This document shows positions 1-6,152 of a stretch of 6,152 nucleotides of DNA, piece by piece. Location of the stretch: assembly GCA_964576465.1 (NCBI GenBank), contig CAZNXE010000334.1, positions 1 through 6,152 on the forward strand. Reading direction: 5' to 3'. Position 1 is the first letter of the stretch, and each line of letters begins with the position of its first letter. Source of the stretch: CAZNXE01 sp964576465 (GTDB lineage Bacteria > Planctomycetota > Planctomycetia > Pirellulales > JAEUIK01). The translations under genes and the position numbers were made by a program. The notes beneath the pieces were generated by a model, which had not been told where the DNA came from, did no database searches, and saw nothing but the letters and a program-made list of their open reading frames with translations.

Positions 1-1051
1 TGTTGCCGTGGTGGTCCCAATCGGTGTGGTATAGCGTGACGAATCGCACGCCGCGTTCCACCATCCTTCGCGCCAGCAAGCAATTGTTGGCAAACGATCG
101 CTCGCCCGGCTTGGCACCGTAGGCAGTCAGCGTTTCTTCGGTTTCGTCCGATAGATCGATTAGCTCTGGAGCGCTCGATTGCATGCGGTACGCCATCTCA
201 TAGCTGGAGATGCGGGCTGTAATTTCATCGTCGCCGACTTGCCGAAATCGCTCGGTATTCAGGTCGCGAATGGCGTCCAGCGTGCGGCGTTGGGTGGCGG
301 CGTCGATGCCCGAGGGTGTCGCCAAGTTGAGAATCGGCTCTCCGCCAGAGCGGAAAGGGACTCCTTGATACTGGCTGGAGAGGAAACCGCTGCCATAGTT
401 GTGCGTTCCGCCGCGTGGACCGCGCGGGCCCGATTGCAGCACCACGAAGCCGGGCAAGTCTTGCGACTCGCTGCCAATGCCATAGGTGACCCACGCCCCC
501 ATGCTGGGTCGGCCATATTGGGCCGAACCGGTGTTCATGAACAGCTTGGCGGGCCCGTGATTGAAGACATCGGTCGCCATCGTTTTAATCAGCGCGATCT
601 TGTCGCAGACTTTCGCCAAATGCGGCATGCATTCAGAGATTTCCGCGCCGCTGTCGCCGTGTCGGGCAAACTTGCGACGTGTGCCCAGTAGCTTGGGATC
701 CTTCTTGAGGAACGCAAACCGCTTGTTTTCGATGACCGACGGCGGGATTAGTTCGCCGTCGAGTTCTTGCAACTTCGGCTTATAGTCGAACAGTTCCAGT
801 TGGCTGGGGGCGCCCGCCATGAACAGATGAATCACCCGTTTGGCGCGCGGGGCGAAGTGCGGCGCGCGGGGGGCCAAGGGGTTCGTCGATGCATCTGGCG
901 CAGGCGAGCGAGACTCGGCAGCCAACAGCCCATCGCGGGCCATCAACTGCCCCAGGGCGATCGAACCCAAGGAAAGTCCGCAGCCTGAAAAGAAATGGCG
1001 ACGCGACCGAAGATACTGTTCAGCGGCAAGCTGGTTCTGGTGATGCGACAT
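1..1051 (-). CDS. DUF1501 domain protein, Tat-exported (C-terminus cut by window edge)
   Basis: The reading frame is open from the ATG at 1051 to the left edge, giving 350 residues with no stop. The N-terminus carries a twin-arginine signal: S16-R17-R18-H19-F20-F21, then a hydrophobic stretch to about residue 45, so export in folded form is predicted. The mature part reads as a DUF1501 protein: HLFMAGAPSQLELFDYKP at about 75-92 matches the family's N-terminal motif, and YHTDWDHHGN at 341-350 matches its WDHHGN motif. DUF1501 is distantly related to the alkaline phosphatase/sulfatase fold, but no reaction is established for it. Full members are usually about 450-490 residues, so roughly 100-140 are missing beyond the edge. 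The gene starts 12 bases after the stop of the PSCyt1/PSD1 gene, so the two are almost certainly one operon. The spacer has only a weak GGAA-type ribosome site, which suggests translation may depend on the upstream gene. Family call is strong; function is unknown. Confidence 0.93.
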   Translation of the reverse strand, partial: MSHHQNQLAAEQYLRSRRHFFSGCGLSLGSIALGQLMARDGLLAAESRSPAPDASTNPLAPRAPHFAPRAKRVIHLFMAGAPSQLELFDYKPKLQELDGELIPPSVIENKRFAFLKKDPKLLGTRRKFARHGDSGAEISECMPHLAKVCDKIALIKTMATDVFNHGPAKLFMNTGSAQYGRPSMGAWVTYGIGSESQDLPGFVVLQSGPRGPRGGTHNYGSGFLSSQYQGVPFRSGGEPILNLATPSGIDAATQRRTLDAIRDLNTERFRQVGDDEITARISSYEMAYRMQSSAPELIDLSDETEETLTAYGAKPGERSFANNCLLARRMVERGVRFVTLYHTDWDHHGN

Positions 1052-1063
1052 AGGTTCGGTTCC

Positions 1064-3526
1064 CTACTCCCGGGTAATGAACTCATCGAGGTTCAACATG
1101 ACACGCGCCAGGGTTGTCCAGGGGTGATGTTGGTCCTCGGTTTCTCGTTCGATGGCGATCAAGTCGAGCAGCCGTGTCATTTCGTATTCGTTCGGTTCTC
1201 GTGCCAAACAGAGTTGCACGGCGTAGCGAACACGAGCCGCGTCATCCTCGATGTCACACTCGGCAAGATGCTTTCCCAGAGCCTCGGCACACTCGATGAA
1301 GGATTGATCGTTCAGGAGTGTCAAAGCCTGAAGCGGCGTATTCGATTGGTAGCGTCGTGTACAAGTTGTGTTCGAGTCGGGGGCGTCGAACGTTTTGAGG
1401 AACGGATGCGGGGTCGACCGCCAGAAATAGGTGTACATGCCGCGACGATATCCGTCTTCACCAGGGCTGACATTCCATGGCCGCTCGACCTGTGCCAAAC
1501 GCATCACGCCGTCGGGTTGATACGGAAAGACGCTCGGACCGCCAACCTTGCGGCTTAACAATCCGCTAACGGCCAGTGCATTGTCACGAATCACTTCCGC
1601 TGCGAAACGCCGTCGTGATTGCCGGGCTAAGAGCCGGTTATCCGGATCGATTGCATCGAGGTCCGGTCGTGCATGGGACGATTGTCGATAGCTGGCCGAA
1701 CGGACGATCAGGCGATGCAACGACTTGAGGCTCCAGCCGTTCTCGACAAACTCACTCGCTAGCCAGTCAAGAAGCCGAGGGTGCGACGGCGGGCTGCCTT
1801 GCGTACCAAAATCGTTCTCCGTTTCTACCAAACCTCGACCGAAATAAGCTTGCCAGACACGGTTCACCGTGACCCTAGCTGGCAGCGGATTGCGAGGATC
1901 GACAAGCCACCGGGCAAGATCAAGGCGAGTCAAAGTCTGGTCACCATTTCGCTTGATCGCCGGAAGAACCTCCGGCACACGCGCGGTGACTTCGGCACCA
2001 TGACGTAGAAAGTCGCCGCGAATGTGAACATGCGTCGTTCGTGGCTTGTCACGGGCGCGCAGTACCATCGTCGTAGGAACCTTGGGAAGTTGCTTTTTGA
2101 GGCCGTTGAGTTTTGCGGCAAGTTCTTTGCGTTGCGGGTCACTTTCACGATGCGACTTTGCAAGGGCCTGCTGTTGTTTTTCGTCGCGCTGCTCCGGCAT
2201 CAGTTCGAGGGCCGCTTGCACGTCCGCGGGCAACTTCGATCGTAGTTCAGTCGAAAGCTTCGCTTCCCACGCCGGCTGTTCGGCGGCTAGCTGTTCGTCA
2301 CGCTGCTTGATCTCTCGGGTAACCTCGTCGATCGGAGGTTGAAGCTGCCGTCTCCTTTCGGTCTGCAGGGGTGTTGGCACGTCGATCTTCGGCTCATCGT
2401 CATTGTTCAGAAAAGCGAACAGCTCATAGAACTCGCGCTGCGAGATGGGATCGAACTTGTGGTCGTGGCAACGAGCGCAGTTGAGCGTGAGCCCCAGATA
2501 GACCGTACCGACGGTCGTCACGCGATCCACGACGGCCTCGACACGAAACTGCTCTTTGTCGGTGCCGCCTTCTTGGTTGATGAGCGTATTGCGGTGAAAC
2601 CCGGTGGCGATGGTTGCCGCAAGGGGGACATCGGAAAGGAGATCGCCGGCCATTTGGTGCATCGTGAAGGCGTCAAATGGCATGTCGTTGTTCAGCGCGT
2701 CGATGACCCAATCGCGATATTTCCAAATCTCTCGCGGCGCATCGATTGTGTAGCCATCGGAGTCGGCATACCTGGCGGCGTCGAGCCAGTAACGGCCCCA
2801 GCGTTCCCCGTAGTGAGGCGAGTCGAGCATGCGATCAACCAACCGATCGTAGGCGTCGGACGAAGGATCGGAGCAGAACCGGTCGACTTCTTCGGGCGTT
2901 GGCGGCAATCCCCGCAGATCGAAACTCAGCCGGCGGATCAACGTTGTACGCGCGGCCTCGGGTGAAGGTCGAATGTCGTCAGCTTCGAGTCGGGTCAATA
3001 CGAACGCATCGATCGAGTTTCGCACCCATGCTCGCTGCTTCACATTTGGAACCATTGGGCGAACAACCGGCAGAAACGACCAGTGGTCGCTCGTTCTCCG
3101 CATCGACTGCGCGATCGCTGCGTCATCGGGCCCGGTGGCGCCTTCGACGATCCATTGCCGCAAGGTATTGATCTCGGTTTCATCGAGCGGTTCGCCATAA
3201 TCTTCTGGTGGCATTCGGGGCGTGTCGCCTTCGCCAAGCAGCGCGCGAAGCAATTCGCTTTCGAGCGGCTTTTCACTGACCACTGTCGCTCCACGATTTC
3301 CGCCACGGAGAATCGCCGTACGGGTATCAAGCCGTAGTCCCGAGGATTGTTCTTCCTGAGCATGGCAGTCGTAACAATTCGCCTCCAAAATGGGCTGCAC
3401 ATCCCGGAGGTAGTCGACCGTTGCCGCAGGCGGGTCAACTGCTTGGGCGAATGCGCCAGAATCGATGCATACGGCGACCACGATTTTCAAGAGAACGGCG
3501 GCGATGGTCGAACGGCGGCGGAACAT
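1064..3526 (-). CDS. PSCyt1-PSCyt2(DUF1549)-PSD1(DUF1553) exported cytochrome-like protein
   Basis: This 820-residue protein is the typical planctomycete 'PSD1 and planctomycete cytochrome c domain' protein. Residues 1-27 form a Sec signal peptide (RRR, hydrophobic core, likely cut after AFA27), so it acts outside the cytoplasm. PSCyt1 spans about 35-135, with a haem-type CYDCH at 51-55 and RMPP at 104-107, whose Met could be an axial ligand. PSCyt2/DUF1549 spans about 165-375, with a second CxxCH motif, CARCH, at 350-354. Residues 395-485 are a charged, probably coiled-coil linker, followed by the conserved THVHIRGDFL (498-507). PSD1/DUF1553 covers about 530-815, with NRVWQAYFGRGLV and SNTPLQALTLLND as landmarks. 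The LamG-like or carbohydrate-binding insert found in longer relatives is absent, so this is the short form. Haem attachment is inferred only from the motifs. No convincing ribosome site precedes the ATG, which was chosen because it begins the signal peptide. It is first in an operon with the DUF1501 gene. Role unproven. Confidence 0.95.
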   Translation of the reverse strand: MFRRRSTIAAVLLKIVVAVCIDSGAFAQAVDPPAATVDYLRDVQPILEANCYDCHAQEEQSSGLRLDTRTAILRGGNRGATVVSEKPLESELLRALLGEGDTPRMPPEDYGEPLDETEINTLRQWIVEGATGPDDAAIAQSMRRTSDHWSFLPVVRPMVPNVKQRAWVRNSIDAFVLTRLEADDIRPSPEAARTTLIRRLSFDLRGLPPTPEEVDRFCSDPSSDAYDRLVDRMLDSPHYGERWGRYWLDAARYADSDGYTIDAPREIWKYRDWVIDALNNDMPFDAFTMHQMAGDLLSDVPLAATIATGFHRNTLINQEGGTDKEQFRVEAVVDRVTTVGTVYLGLTLNCARCHDHKFDPISQREFYELFAFLNNDDEPKIDVPTPLQTERRRQLQPPIDEVTREIKQRDEQLAAEQPAWEAKLSTELRSKLPADVQAALELMPEQRDEKQQQALAKSHRESDPQRKELAAKLNGLKKQLPKVPTTMVLRARDKPRTTHVHIRGDFLRHGAEVTARVPEVLPAIKRNGDQTLTRLDLARWLVDPRNPLPARVTVNRVWQAYFGRGLVETENDFGTQGSPPSHPRLLDWLASEFVENGWSLKSLHRLIVRSASYRQSSHARPDLDAIDPDNRLLARQSRRRFAAEVIRDNALAVSGLLSRKVGGPSVFPYQPDGVMRLAQVERPWNVSPGEDGYRRGMYTYFWRSTPHPFLKTFDAPDSNTTCTRRYQSNTPLQALTLLNDQSFIECAEALGKHLAECDIEDDAARVRYAVQLCLAREPNEYEMTRLLDLIAIERETEDQHHPWTTLARVMLNLDEFITRE

Positions 3527-3602
3527 AGTCGAAGGGCAGGGGGGCTCGGGCGGACTAAGCGATGGAGGGAAGTCGGCAGGTTACATCCGCGCCAACTTTA
3601 GT

Positions 3603-3632
3603 ATCATACTCGAACCCTTTGGCGATCATCAA
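3603..3632 (-). promoter_or_regulatory. Candidate sigma70-type promoter for the PSD1-DUF1501 operon
   Basis: On the minus strand a -35-like TTGATG (complement of 3627-3632) lies 18 bases before a -10-like TATGAT (complement of 3603-3608). The -10 differs from TATAAT at one position and the -35 keeps TTGA. Transcription would begin near 3596, leaving a leader of about 70 bases before the ATG at 3526. The -10 sits inside the perfect odd palindrome AGTATCATACT (3600-3610). This is a consensus match by eye; planctomycete promoters are poorly characterised, so the call is moderate. Confidence 0.45.
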
Positions 3633-3645
3633 GCAAATGCGATCC

Positions 3646-3650
3646 GGAGA
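3646..3650 (+). promoter_or_regulatory. Ribosome binding site that fixes the M24 gene start
   Basis: GGAGA lies 9 bases before the ATG at 3660, a good Shine-Dalgarno match at a usable distance. It supports 3660 over the in-frame ATG at 3465, which would overlap the divergent PSD1 gene, and over the internal ATG at 3723, which would remove the first helix of the N-terminal domain. Confidence 0.65.
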
Positions 3651-3659
3651 ACTCCGACG

Positions 3660-4775
3660 ATGGAAAAACCTGGCTTAACGGGCGAGTACTGCCGTGGACG
3701 TCAGCGGCGGCTGTTAGGTGTAATGCAGCGATTCAAGCTCGATCTGACGATCTTCGTTCGTCACGAGCATGTGCAGTGGCTTGCCGGACCCTATGTGTCG
3801 CGGCTGTTTAGCACCGCGGCGGCCCTGGATGCCGACGGTCGTTGCACGCTTGTCGTACCCGAGGGGAGTGTGCCGGAGCCCCCGGCTGCCGACAACGTAG
3901 TGACCTACGACGCACAGTGGCTGGCGACACTTCGGAACGATCAACCACGGACCGTTGCCGCGGCCCTTCTCGAGGCACTTGGATCCGAGGCTGTGAGCGA
4001 CACAAGACGTGTCGGGATTGAATTCGCATCGTGCGGACCGTATTGGTCGGACGCTGTTCGTGGAGAGTGCGTTGACCTTGAGGAGGAGATGTTTGCCTTG
4101 CGGCGTCGCAAAGATCCCGACGAGCTTGATTGCATCCGGCTTGCGATTGCCGCGACCGAGGCGATGTATGAACGCGCCCGAGAGGTGATTCGCCCGGGCG
4201 TGAACGAACTCGATGTTTTCAACCAACTGCAAGCTTCCGCGGTCACATCGTTGGGAGAAGTCCCCACGGCGTCGGGCAACGATTTTGCTTGTGGTGTACC
4301 GGGAGGTCCTGCTCGTGATCGCGAGATTCAAGACGGCGAACTGTACATTCTGGACTTGGGGCCTGCGTATCGAGGGTACTACGCCGACAACTGCCGAACG
4401 ATCGCGGTCAACCGAGCGCCGAGGGATCTGCAACTTCAAGCTTGGCAGCAGATTGCCGAGGTGTTTCCCTTGATCGAGCAACATGTTCGACCGGGGATGC
4501 GATGTCGTGAACTATTTGAAGACGTTCGCGCTCGCATGGATGCGTTCCTGCTGGGTGGCTTCTCCCATCACTTGGGACATGGAATCGGCCTCTATCCTCA
4601 CGAGGCACCCCATCTCAATCCGAATTGGGACGACCGGTTTGAAGTCGGCGATGTGTTCACCGTCGAGCCAGGGCTATACAGCGAAGCGCTTCGCGGCGGA
4701 ATTCGCCTGGAGAACAACTACCTGGTCACCGAAGAAGGTGTCGAACTGCTTAGTGACTTCTCGTTGTCGCTATGA
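3660..4775 (+). CDS. M24 family metallopeptidase (aminopeptidase P/creatinase-like)
   Basis: This 371-residue protein has the two-domain layout of Xaa-Pro aminopeptidase/prolidase-like M24B proteins. A creatinase-type N-terminal domain spans about 10-145 (RRQRRLLGVMQRFKLDLTIF, HVQWLAGPY), and a pita-bread catalytic domain about 155-365. All five dinuclear metal ligands are visible: D232 (LDLGP), D243 (YYADNCRT), H307 (GHGIG), E336 (TVEPG) and E351 (RLENN). H314 in YPHEAP matches the second conserved active-site histidine downstream of the ligand His. The expected activity is removal of an N-terminal residue before proline, or dipeptide cleavage. However, the loop at 204-217 (ASGNDFACGVPGGP) lacks the histidine usually found before the first Asp ligand, so substrate or chemistry may differ. 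There is no signal peptide, so the protein is cytosolic. It stands alone, divergent from the PSD1 operon and convergent with the KAS III gene. An extended ORF from 3465 exists, but the ribosome site favours 3660. Creatinase-like or non-peptidase activity is possible. Confidence 0.92.
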   Translation: MEKPGLTGEYCRGRQRRLLGVMQRFKLDLTIFVRHEHVQWLAGPYVSRLFSTAAALDADGRCTLVVPEGSVPEPPAADNVVTYDAQWLATLRNDQPRTVAAALLEALGSEAVSDTRRVGIEFASCGPYWSDAVRGECVDLEEEMFALRRRKDPDELDCIRLAIAATEAMYERAREVIRPGVNELDVFNQLQASAVTSLGEVPTASGNDFACGVPGGPARDREIQDGELYILDLGPAYRGYYADNCRTIAVNRAPRDLQLQAWQQIAEVFPLIEQHVRPGMRCRELFEDVRARMDAFLLGGFSHHLGHGIGLYPHEAPHLNPNWDDRFEVGDVFTVEPGLYSEALRGGIRLENNYLVTEEGVELLSDFSLSL

Positions 4776-4826
4776 AGCGGGGCAGACGATCGCTTAGGCG
4801 TGCAGCAGATAAGAACGTACCAATCA

Positions 4827-4893
4827 CAACCCGACGCGTAAGCGAGGGAACGCAGTGTATTACCGGTTGGTCCCTCGCTCACGCGTCGGGTTG
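4827..4893. repeat. Large palindromic REP/MITE-like element, possible bidirectional terminator
   Basis: Two 23-base arms, 4827-4849 and 4871-4893, are reverse complements at 22 of 23 positions and are separated by a 21-base loop. The only imperfect pair is A4840 with C4880; in RNA read from the minus strand it becomes a U-G wobble, so that hairpin pairs fully. The arm core is AACCCGACGCGTAAGCGAGG. I recall near-identical sequences and their translations (RRVSEG, SLAYASG) from many planctomycete hypothetical proteins, which points to a dispersed repeat; this is memory, not a search. It lies in the 142-base gap between two convergent genes, a common place for such elements. No T-run follows either arm, so a classical intrinsic terminator is not shown, though a stem this long could stop polymerase or protect 3' ends. 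Confidence 0.8.
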
Positions 4894-4917
4894 GTATACC
4901 CTCATTCGCCGCTCGCC

Positions 4918-5955
4918 TTAAGCAACTTTGTTGCCGATCACCCCGGCCGCCTTGGCGTCCCAAATTTCGTTCCACACACAGCCCGACCAAGAAAAACCAA
5001 CACCGAAGCCGACCATCATCGACCGCGTGCCGGGTCGTAGGCGACCGCTGTTGCGGAGTTCGTGCATGGCGATGGGGATGGTTGACGACACGGTGTTCCC
5101 AACGTTTTCCAGAACCATGGGCAACTGGTGAGCGTCGACATCGAGCCTGTCCCGCAAGTGCTGCAACACGACGTGCGTGGCTTGGTGCATGAGGTACATG
5201 TCGATGTTGTCGCGTCTGAGCCCGGCACGACTCAGCACGTCGTCGACCATGGGAGGGATTCGATCCAGCGTGAAGTGAACCAAGTCGGGCCCATCCATGT
5301 ATAAGTCGCTGGGCCAGCGTTTCCGTTTGCGAGGTTGAAGGGCGTCTTTAGCGCTGCGGGCTCCGCCTTTTGCCACCATCAGGGCGTCGGCACCTGAACC
5401 ATCGGTGCCGAACACGAAACCATCGAGCGTGGGGCGAGGGCTCGCCTCGACCAAGGTCGCAGCGGCTCCGTCGCCGAAGATTGGACGTAGCGAGCGATCT
5501 TCCGGCGAGATGTATTTCGAATAGGTTTCCGCCGTGACCAGCAGCACACGCTTCGCCGCCCCGGTGCGAATCAGCCCGTCTGCCAACGACAGCCCATAGA
5601 CGAATCCCGAGCAGCCAAGGTTAAAGTCCAGAGCCCCAATCGACGTAGGCAAGCCAAGCCTTTGCTGCATCAAGCAAGCGGTCGTCGGCAGGGGGTAGTC
5701 GGGCGTCTGCGTGCAGAGCAGTAGAAAATCAATCGATTCGCGGTCGACTTGGTGTTCTTGGAACAGCCGCTCGCAAGCCGCGACACCAAGGTCCGAGGCA
5801 CATTGGTCTTCGCTGGCGATGTGCCGCTTTCGGATGCCTGTCTTTTCGTAGATCAAATCCATGTTCCACTTGGGAAACTCGCGACCAAGCTGATCGTTCG
5901 TTTCAACGGTTTCCGGCAAGTAGATGGAAATGGGTCCGACGGATGCGAAATTCAT
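4918..5955 (-). CDS. 3-oxoacyl-ACP synthase III-like (KAS III/FabH family)
   Basis: This 345-residue cytosolic thiolase-fold protein would condense an acyl-CoA starter with malonyl-ACP or a related acceptor. The triad is intact: C115 in FNLGCSGFVYG, H257 in LMHQAT and N287 in VGNTVSSTIP. Other landmarks are EKTGIRKRHI (37-46), TPDYPLPTTACLMQQRLG (84-101), the GDGAAATLVE loop (161-170) and a C-terminal GFGVGFSWSG (316-325). It is slightly longer than the roughly 320 residues of E. coli FabH. The usual HQAN reads HQAT, and GNTVSSTIPIA resembles FabH-like proteins I associate with polysaccharide or secondary-metabolite loci more than the housekeeping GNTSAASIP form. No acyl carrier protein, plsX, fabD or fabG is nearby, so a role in primary fatty-acid initiation is not supported by context. 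The ATG at 5955 is the only in-frame start that keeps the first strand of the fold. The AAGG 13 bases upstream is a poor ribosome site. Family is sure; exact substrate is not. Confidence 0.93.
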   Translation of the reverse strand: MNFASVGPISIYLPETVETNDQLGREFPKWNMDLIYEKTGIRKRHIASEDQCASDLGVAACERLFQEHQVDRESIDFLLLCTQTPDYPLPTTACLMQQRLGLPTSIGALDFNLGCSGFVYGLSLADGLIRTGAAKRVLLVTAETYSKYISPEDRSLRPIFGDGAAATLVEASPRPTLDGFVFGTDGSGADALMVAKGGARSAKDALQPRKRKRWPSDLYMDGPDLVHFTLDRIPPMVDDVLSRAGLRRDNIDMYLMHQATHVVLQHLRDRLDVDAHQLPMVLENVGNTVSSTIPIAMHELRNSGRLRPGTRSMMVGFGVGFSWSGCVWNEIWDAKAAGVIGNKVA

Positions 5956-6152
5956 CGTGTTTCTTATACCTTGAAGGTGTAGTACCGAGGCAACGGACGG
6001 ATGGATTGAATGGAGTGCGCGATGCCGATACAGCAGCCGAACACGATTTCAGACGGCCCTTCACGCCCAGACTACGTATGTAAGCGCAGGGAGGGTAGCA
6101 AACGCTACGTGTGAGGGTCAATTCTAGTCAAATCCGGGCCAAGGACCATGCT
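5956..6152. other. Non-coding stretch upstream of the KAS III gene
   Basis: These 197 bases at the right edge show no convincing gene. Reading toward the KAS III gene, two promoter-like pairs can be drawn. The first is TTGACC (complement of 6116-6121), 18 bases, then TACCCT (complement of 6092-6097). The second is TTGCCT (complement of 5988-5993), 19 bases, then TATAAG (complement of 5963-5968), which would put the transcript start next to the ATG. A small perfect hairpin, GTAGC-AAAC-GCTAC (6095-6108), overlaps the first pair. All are weak matches. Whatever gene lies to the right begins or ends outside the window. Confidence 0.3.

Noticed and set aside
179..691. 170-codon plus-strand ORF at the left
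   Set aside because: It is antisense to the DUF1501 gene, whose motifs on the minus strand are unmistakable.
995..1558. 187-codon plus-strand ORF
   Set aside because: It lies opposite the C-terminal part of the PSD1 domain and the DUF1501 start; its translation shows no recognisable domain, and the minus-strand protein is clearly conserved.
2339..2965. 208-codon plus-strand ORF
   Set aside because: It is antisense to the DUF1549 domain including CARCH; long antisense frames are common in GC-rich coding DNA, and it shows no family motif.
3465..3659. N-terminal extension of the M24 protein by 65 residues
   Set aside because: It would overlap the divergent PSD1 gene by 62 bases and run through the promoter region, and it resembles nothing at M24 N-termini; a good ribosome site precedes 3660.
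3714..4484. 256-codon minus-strand ORF
   Set aside because: It is antisense to the M24 gene, which has all metal ligands; the antisense product has no recognisable fold.
4718..4990. 90-codon minus-strand ORF containing RRVSEG and SLAYASG
   Set aside because: Its middle is simply the translated palindrome and its ends overlap two real genes; it is most likely a spurious repeat-derived frame.
5903..6121. 72-codon minus-strand ORF upstream of the KAS III gene
   Set aside because: It runs into the KAS III coding region in another frame, has no ribosome site and no recognisable features.
6141..6152. AAGGACCATG at the right edge as the start of a plus-strand gene
   Set aside because: The AAGGA is only two bases from the ATG and only two bases of sequence follow, so nothing supports a gene.
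1..6152. CRISPR arrays, tRNA or rRNA genes, transposases
   Set aside because: No regularly spaced repeats, cloverleaf-like sequence, rRNA signature or transposase motif was seen on either strand.

Overview
The window looks like chromosomal DNA from a planctomycete, most likely of the Pirellula/Rhodopirellula type. The main reason is the adjacent pair of a PSCyt1-PSCyt2(DUF1549)-PSD1(DUF1553) cytochrome-like protein and a DUF1501 protein, a signature cassette of that phylum. A GC-rich palindrome of a kind I remember as recurrent in planctomycete genomes supports this. The assignment rests on recognising families by eye; no database search was possible.

Layout: (1) A minus-strand two-gene operon covers about 1-3526. 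The upstream gene (3526 to 1064) encodes an exported 820-residue protein with two CxxCH motifs. It is followed after 12 bases by a Tat-exported DUF1501 protein (1051 to the left edge, C-terminus cut off). (2) A 133-bp divergent intergenic region (3527-3659) holds a good sigma70-like promoter for the operon, with a symmetric -10 palindrome. (3) A plus-strand M24-family (aminopeptidase P/creatinase-like) gene at 3660-4775 has all five metal ligands but seems to lack the usual substrate-side histidine. (4) A 142-bp convergent intergenic region contains a 67-bp near-perfect palindrome (4827-4893), a REP/MITE-like element that could also terminate transcription from both sides. (5) A minus-strand ketoacyl-ACP synthase III-like gene spans 5955 to 4918, with its Cys-His-Asn triad intact. 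(6) A 197-bp non-coding right edge (5956-6152) carries candidate promoter elements for that gene.

The cytochrome-like and DUF1501 proteins are expected to act together outside the cytoplasm. Their biochemical role is not established; proposals in the literature tie such pairs to polysaccharide use or redox chemistry at the cell surface. The M24 enzyme and the KAS III protein are both predicted to be cytosolic, are transcribed toward each other, and show no obvious functional link to the operon. I found no CRISPR array, transposase, tRNA or rRNA. The items most worth a second look are the palindromic element, the atypical M24 active site, the symmetric divergent promoter and the specialised look of the KAS III.
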